Shown here: positions 59,571 to 64,000 of the stretch, in pieces
Layout of the letters: each line of letters starts with the position of its first letter
How positions within the stretch are numbered: position 1 is the stretch's first letter
Origin: Gimesia alba
GTDB taxonomy: Bacteria; Planctomycetota; Planctomycetia; Planctomycetales; Planctomycetaceae
Assembly: GCF_007744675.1 (NCBI RefSeq)
Contig: NZ_CP036269.1
Location: 1,627,501 to 1,691,500 of the forward strand
DNA: 64,000 bases
Reading direction: 5' to 3'
Translations under genes and position numbers: made by a program
The notes under the pieces: generated by a model
Databases searched by the model: none
Seen by the model: the letters and a program-made list of their open reading frames with translations, nothing else
What the model was told of the DNA's origin: nothing

Positions 59571-60668
59571 GTGTCTGATTCATTGTTATCTACTGCCTGT
59601 CATCAATGGCATGTTGACCATGGTGGTCGCATGGTCGATTTTGCTGGCTGGGAAATGCCCCTGCTGTATTCCAATATTACCGCAGAACATCATGCTGTTC
59701 GAAAAACGGCCGGGTTGTTTGATATTGCCCATATGGGGCGTCTGTTTTTTTCCGGTCCGGATGCCTGCCGATTTCTGGATCGGCTGCTGACGAACAATGT
59801 GGAATCCCTCAAGCCGGGGCAGATTCGGTATTCGCTGGTGACGAACGAAGCAGGCGGAATTCTGGATGATGTGTTGGTTTACCGGTTTTCCGATTTTTAT
59901 CTGCTGGTCGTCAACGCATCCAATCGTCTGAAAATTGTGGAGTGGATCGAGAAACAGCGAGCGGGCTTTGATGTTCAGATTGATGACCGGACCTGCGACA
60001 AATTCATGCTGGCTCTACAGGGACCTGAATCACTGGGCGTGTTGAACCCCCTGGCTGAAGCCGATCTGAGCGAGATCAAATATTATTATGGCGTGGAAAC
60101 TCAGGTTTTAGGCGTTGATGCACTTGTCAGCCGAACCGGATATACGGGCGAAGACGGCTTTGAAGTCGTGCTGGATCAAGGACAGGCAGTCACGCTGTGG
60201 GAGCGTTTGATTGCGGACGGAGAGTCCGTCGGACTTGTTCCTGCAGGCTTAGGCTGTCGGGATACTTTGAGATTAGAAGCTGCTATGCCCTTGTATGGTC
60301 ACGAGCTGGATGAGCAAACGGATCCGTTTACGGCTGGTCTGAATTTCGCCGTGAAATTACAGGCAGCCGACTTCATCGGCAAAGAGGCTTTGATTGCCGC
60401 CAAAGCCCGCGAAGATCGGAAAGTTCGTGTGGGCTTTACATTGGAAGGAAAACGGGCGGCTCGAGAAGGATGCCCGCTGTTTGAGGGAGATCAGCAGGTC
60501 GGGATTGTGACTTCCGGATCTTTTTCTCCAACACTCGATATGCCGATCGGGATGGCTTACGTTGAAGCGAAATTTGCAGAACCAGGACGGACCTTGGAAG
60601 CAGACATTCGAGGAAAACGATTTCCTGTCAAGCTGACAGAATTGCCGTTTTATAAACGCGACACTTAA
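59571..60668 (+). CDS. gcvT: Glycine cleavage system aminomethyltransferase (T protein)
   Basis: GcvT transfers the methylene group of glycine from the H protein to tetrahydrofolate. The GTG start at 59571 gives the 365-residue family length. The folate-domain motifs FDIAHMGR (50-57) and GGILDDVLVYRF with Asp99-100 (catalytic region), and the C-terminal barrel (SGSFSPTLDMPIGMAYV) are present. gcvH and gcvP are not adjacent. The upstream gap carries repeat copy 3. Confidence 0.93.
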   Translation: MSDSLLSTACHQWHVDHGGRMVDFAGWEMPLLYSNITAEHHAVRKTAGLFDIAHMGRLFFSGPDACRFLDRLLTNNVESLKPGQIRYSLVTNEAGGILDDVLVYRFSDFYLLVVNASNRLKIVEWIEKQRAGFDVQIDDRTCDKFMLALQGPESLGVLNPLAEADLSEIKYYYGVETQVLGVDALVSRTGYTGEDGFEVVLDQGQAVTLWERLIADGESVGLVPAGLGCRDTLRLEAAMPLYGHELDEQTDPFTAGLNFAVKLQAADFIGKEALIAAKAREDRKVRVGFTLEGKRAAREGCPLFEGDQQVGIVTSGSFSPTLDMPIGMAYVEAKFAEPGRTLEADIRGKRFPVKLTELPFYKRDT

Positions 60669-60768
60669 GAAGCCACACTTGCCAGTCGACTGCAGGCTCT
60701 GAGATGGCTGCAGCCGAGTATGGTTTTGGGAACTCAGATGAGAAACTTCAGGTCAGTAAGAGCTCACA

Positions 60769-61809
60769 CTAAGTCGGCTTGCTGACGTGGTCTTGATCAG
60801 CGAGGACTTCCTTCGCAACATCCTGCACGAAGTTATCGATCTGTTTTTTCTCTTTGGCGGGAGCGGGAGCTCCTGCATTCATGCCGACACCCGGTTTGAA
60901 AATGAATGACGGAGCCATGTCGATAATGGCGCCCCAGTAGCTGGTGAAGACCGGGTACTTGACATCCGGGTTCTGCTCCTTGTAGTCGTCCATTTTTTGC
61001 AGAAGTAAGTTATGGGCAATCCGAGGATGGCGGTGGTGTGGACCATGTACAAAGATATCAAAATTGAAGTAAGTACATAACCTGGTGATGATATTTGAGC
61101 CAACGACAGTACGCGTCCCCAACATCGGATCGTAGCTGCTCATGCCGAGATGCTCGGTAAATTTACGGGTGTTTTGATAGATTCCAGCGAGGTAGTGTGG
61201 CAGGAACCAGACCCGCAACAGGCCCCAGATAGCATCATAGTAGGCACAGAGGCCGATGACGGAGCCCCAGAACAAAACCATCGCCATGTACTCATAGCGG
61301 ATGGCTTTTCGAAGCTTGGGGTCTTTCAGCGGCGAGTCCTTATGCCAGAAAATTCGACCATAAATGTAGGGAGCCATAAACAGACCCAGCAGCAGGTCAA
61401 ACCAAATGAAAACTCTGCGAAAACCAAGTGAGGTATTCGGATCCGAATAAGGCCAGAGCTCCCAGTCACTCGGCTTATTTAAGTAGGCGTGATGACGAAT
61501 GTGGCTTTCTCGATAGATCGTGTAAGGTACGAACATCGCTGTTCCCAGCACGCGTCCCAGCCAGATACTGGCATTTTTAGATCCGGACAGAGTGTGGTGA
61601 GAACATTCATGAAAGCAGCTGGTCCAGCAGAACAGGCAATAGGACGTAAATAAAGTCCAAAACGCTTGCCAGCCAATCGCATTGCTAGGCCAGTAAACGG
61701 CAAGGCACCAAAGTCCAACCAATCCCAGGGGTAAGAATAAAAAACGAGGTATGGTCGTTTTTTCTTCCAGGTCCTTCAGTTCTTGTTCAGTGAATTGTGT
61801 GACGGACAC
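60769..61809 (-). CDS. Membrane fatty acid desaturase / hydroxylase-family enzyme
   Basis: A GTG start at 61809, with GGAG upstream, gives 346 residues. Three histidine boxes, HECSHH (67-72), HIRHH (103-107) and HGPHHRH (255-261), coordinate the di-iron centre of membrane-bound desaturases and related hydroxylases. Hydrophobic segments at about 25-65, 85-100, 135-155 and 175-205 fit the membrane topology. The substrate could be an acyl lipid or a carotenoid. It is divergent from the gene at 62338 across a long intergenic region. Confidence 0.9.
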   Translation of the reverse strand: MSVTQFTEQELKDLEEKTTIPRFLFLPLGLVGLWCLAVYWPSNAIGWQAFWTLFTSYCLFCWTSCFHECSHHTLSGSKNASIWLGRVLGTAMFVPYTIYRESHIRHHAYLNKPSDWELWPYSDPNTSLGFRRVFIWFDLLLGLFMAPYIYGRIFWHKDSPLKDPKLRKAIRYEYMAMVLFWGSVIGLCAYYDAIWGLLRVWFLPHYLAGIYQNTRKFTEHLGMSSYDPMLGTRTVVGSNIITRLCTYFNFDIFVHGPHHRHPRIAHNLLLQKMDDYKEQNPDVKYPVFTSYWGAIIDMAPSFIFKPGVGMNAGAPAPAKEKKQIDNFVQDVAKEVLADQDHVSKPT

Positions 61810-62337
61810 GTTTCGCTCCGGGTTTAATAAACTACCAGCACTTTTCTAATATTTTATTTAACCAGTTTGAGTAACACTTACGCGTTACAATAGATACAAC
61901 TTAAACTAGATAAAATGGTACTCACTGAAAAACGGTGAGTCAACTAATCAGAAATTTCGGCCATTTGGGTTGATTACTGCATCATGTCTTATAATCTCGC
62001 GCTCATGATGGCTTTATTTTTGGGATTTTGACGATTCAGGATCAATGCGTGCAATGGGTATTTTACGAAATTTACATTGATCTGGGAGTATACAACCAGC
62101 ACAAAATCGCACAATAATCTTTCTTATCGGTGAATCATCATTTTCCACTTTTAAAATTCATATATATTGCTAGAAGCCGAACGTCAAATTTTCTCTAATA
62201 GTCAGGTGAGAGTCTAAATTCTAGTCAAACCTTTGGCCTTTCAAACCGATAAAAACCTGCATTATCCCAGTTCAACAGGGATGCACCCCATTGTACAGAT
62301 ATTTTTTTGAATCGAGCTCAGGAGTGAAGCCTTTCCG
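61810..62337. other. Long intergenic region, 528 bases, between divergent genes
   Basis: It contains an inverted repeat ACTCAC/GTGAGT (61921-61941) without a T tract and a plus-strand promoter candidate (61966-61995, listed separately). I see no reading frame or known RNA gene. Its length leaves room for an unannotated small RNA. Confidence 0.4.
61966..61995 (+). promoter_or_regulatory. Possible promoter in the desaturase-62338 gap
   Basis: A perfect TATAAT (61990-61995) lies 18 bases after TTGGGT (61966-61971). It is about 340 bases upstream of the small gene at 62338, a long distance, so it may drive either a leader or an undetected RNA. Confidence 0.35.
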
Positions 62338-62604
62338 ATGGCAGAATTTTCAAATTACCAGAAAGACGTGATCAAACGCTACTATGATAACCGGGATTCG
62401 ATTGATCAGCAAAAGCTTTCCGAGCTCTGTACCAATCTGTTTTTGGCAGAAGGCAAGAAGAAAGAGAAGCTCTGGGAGCGGGCACGAGAACTGATGGAAC
62501 GGCTGAATGTGCCACCAACGCGCATTGATCATGTCCTCAAATTAGCGGATCCAGCGATCCTGGCAGAAGTAGTTCAGGATCTGGAATCAGGTGCGATTCA
62601 GTAA
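62338..62604 (+). CDS. Conserved-looking small protein of unknown function
   Basis: An 88-residue, helical, charged protein without signal peptide or membrane segment. Motif-like stretches are YYDNRDSIDQQKLSEL, EGKKKEKLWERARELMERL and PTRIDHVLKL. I do not recognise the family. The ATG at 62338 follows a weak GGAGTG. It ends 21 bases before the convergent MFS gene. Confidence 0.7.
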   Translation: MAEFSNYQKDVIKRYYDNRDSIDQQKLSELCTNLFLAEGKKKEKLWERARELMERLNVPPTRIDHVLKLADPAILAEVVQDLESGAIQ

Positions 62605-62625
62605 CTCGTAGTCGAGTGATCCTGG

Positions 62626-63876
62626 TCAGTCGACGGCTTCTTCGAGAGTGGCACAAAGCTCTTCCGGCGCGGCTGCGACATCTTTACTGAGGCTGTGGTT
62701 TGCCGTGATTGTATAGACGGTCGCGGTTAAGGTCATGATACACGCTGATGTGTAGAACATTGCTACGATTCCCCAGCGATCAATAATGCTTCCCATGATC
62801 GGAGCAAAAATGATGGCTCCCGCATCAAAGAAACCGAGCACGATTGTGGTCCCGGTGCCGCGAAAATGTTTGGGGAATGATTCCGTTCCCAGCGAAACGA
62901 CGGCAGGAAAGAGCAAGGCGTGCCCAAAGCCGCACAAAATAGAAGGGCCAATCAATTGCCATTCGCGTGTGATGGAAGGCAGAATGAGATGACCGATGGC
63001 GTGTCCCATCAAACCCATGGTAATCATTTTATTTCGGCCGACAGTCTCTCCCCAGCGACGCGTCAGAATACGGATGGCAAAGGCAGACGTGGCATATCCG
63101 GCAAAGAATGTTCCAATGCCTCCCAGTTCCCGTTGAGTGACGAAGCGGGTTAAGAATACGCTGACCACGGTAAAGCTGAGGCCCATCATGATGGCGATGA
63201 CCACGACCTGACCTGGCCAGTAGCGGAACAGTAACTGGTGTGCGGCCGGTGTGACTTTGGGCCTGCGATGAACATCATTGCGTGTCACAGCCAGTACGAT
63301 CAGAAAGTAACAAACGCCCAGGATGGCCGGAATCCCGAACAAGGCATAGAACTGATCATTTCCCGGCGGGAACCATTTCAGCATCCAGTCACTAACCTGC
63401 GTACCCAGGATCATTCCCACAAAGCCGCTGCTGCCCAGGCAGCCGATAACTTCTGTTCGACGATGCTGGGGGACTTTTTGTTGAATATGCACGACCGAGC
63501 AGGTAAACATACCGGCGATACCTGTCGCAAAAAACGTTCTTAATGCAAAGATTTGCCAGCCCAATGAGCGGCAGAGCGCCATTCCACCGGCCCCGAACAC
63601 AAAAATGATCGCGGAAATGGCCCAGAGTCGTCGGACTCCATAGCGGTCAATGCCCTGTCCGAGAAAGAAACGGGCAATCAAAGCGACAAAGACGCCACAG
63701 CTGACAATATCACCGACGAGTTCTTCGGTTCCCCCCAGGTAAGTAATTAAATCGGCAAAGCGAAATGTCAGGGCGTTTGCGGTAACTAAAATGACATTTG
63801 CCAGATAGCAAAGCCAAAACAGCCGATTGTAAATGGGTTCCTCTTCATTCGTGGGAACGACGGGGGTAATAGACAT
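62626..63876 (-). CDS. Major facilitator superfamily transporter
   Basis: The 416-residue product has twelve predicted hydrophobic segments. Loop motifs typical of MFS proteins are visible after helix 2 (LGQGIDRYGVRRLWA) and after helix 8 (RRWGETVGRNKM). A short soluble N-terminus and a Glu-rich C-terminus face the cytoplasm. The substrate is not evident from the sequence. No neighbouring gene indicates it. Confidence 0.88.
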   Translation of the reverse strand: MSITPVVPTNEEEPIYNRLFWLCYLANVILVTANALTFRFADLITYLGGTEELVGDIVSCGVFVALIARFFLGQGIDRYGVRRLWAISAIIFVFGAGGMALCRSLGWQIFALRTFFATGIAGMFTCSVVHIQQKVPQHRRTEVIGCLGSSGFVGMILGTQVSDWMLKWFPPGNDQFYALFGIPAILGVCYFLIVLAVTRNDVHRRPKVTPAAHQLLFRYWPGQVVVIAIMMGLSFTVVSVFLTRFVTQRELGGIGTFFAGYATSAFAIRILTRRWGETVGRNKMITMGLMGHAIGHLILPSITREWQLIGPSILCGFGHALLFPAVVSLGTESFPKHFRGTGTTIVLGFFDAGAIIFAPIMGSIIDRWGIVAMFYTSACIMTLTATVYTITANHSLSKDVAAAPEELCATLEEAVD

Positions 63877-64000
63877 TTGATTTTTTTAATTCAAACTGTA
63901 ATTGATTGCCGGATTTAAGAGCACTGTATTTTGGAACTCAAACTCTTTTCCGCTCACATCTTAGGTTCAGGTATTCTGATCGCGAGAGAAAAACAGCATG

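Noticed and set aside
60690-60720. CTGCAG...CTGCAG after gcvT as a terminator
   Set aside because: The arms are short, each is self-palindromic, and no T tract follows.
63877-64000. A gene start at the right edge (ATG at 63998)
   Set aside because: Only three bases are visible, so nothing can be supported.

Overview
The window reads as a chromosomal segment of a planctomycete, most like the Gimesia/Rubinisphaera group (inference). The grounds are a G+C content near one half by eye, two secreted sulfatases with a DUF1080 protein beside them, a DUF1573 protein, zinc-ribbon membrane proteins, an excisionase-type HTH fused to a receiver domain, many TPR proteins, a nusA-infB-rbfA cluster without rimP, and a fatty-acid cluster reduced to rpmF-plsX-fabD-acpP-fabF. 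I see no rRNA, tRNA, CRISPR array, phage or insertion sequence.

Layout. 1-6.5 kb: the end of a Tat-signal protein, then the fatty-acid cluster and a second ketosynthase-fold protein whose catalytic Cys is replaced by Glu. 6.5-8.0 kb: a secreted TPR protein on the minus strand. 8.2-14.5 kb: a translation/transcription cluster (nusA, infB, rbfA) behind a long leader with an intrinsic terminator, followed by a degenerate endonuclease III-like protein with a histone H1-like tail. 14.8-22.1 kb: a large TPR protein, YebC, a zinc-ribbon membrane protein, ruvB and mnmG. 22.3-28 kb: a response regulator/histidine kinase pair, an NhaC-type antiporter and a dihydrodipicolinate synthase-family enzyme. 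28-41.3 kb, all minus: alaS with an overlapping Deg-type protease, recA, a CYTH protein, a nucleotidase-like/tetraheme lipoprotein, a DUF1573 protein, and an O-antigen ligase-like/WecA-like pair. 41.5-49.8 kb: an orphan methyltransferase-like protein, two sulfatases, a lipoprotein bracketed by two paralogous small TPR-like proteins, and a DUF1080 protein. 49.9-64 kb: proS, a YhaM-RNase R RNA-decay pair, sdhCAB, gcvT, a membrane desaturase, a small unknown protein and an MFS transporter.

How the genes fit together. The core supplies membrane lipid precursors (plsX, fabD, acpP, fabF), translation (rpmF, infB, rbfA, alaS, proS), RNA turnover (yhaM, rnr), recombination (ruvB, recA) and respiration (sdhCAB). 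The accessory part is directed at the envelope and at polysaccharides: sulfatases, DUF1080, undecaprenyl-linked glycan synthesis, lipoproteins and a periplasmic-facing multiheme protein.

The most notable non-coding signal is a 96-bp interspersed repeat present in two full copies and one truncated copy (27965, 51736, 59410), all in intergenic DNA; one copy supplies the stop codon of the upstream gene. The most notable proteins are the Glu-for-Cys ketosynthase homologue, the endonuclease III-like/H1-tail fusion and the nucleotidase-like/tetraheme lipoprotein. All function calls rest on reading motifs by eye; no database search was run.
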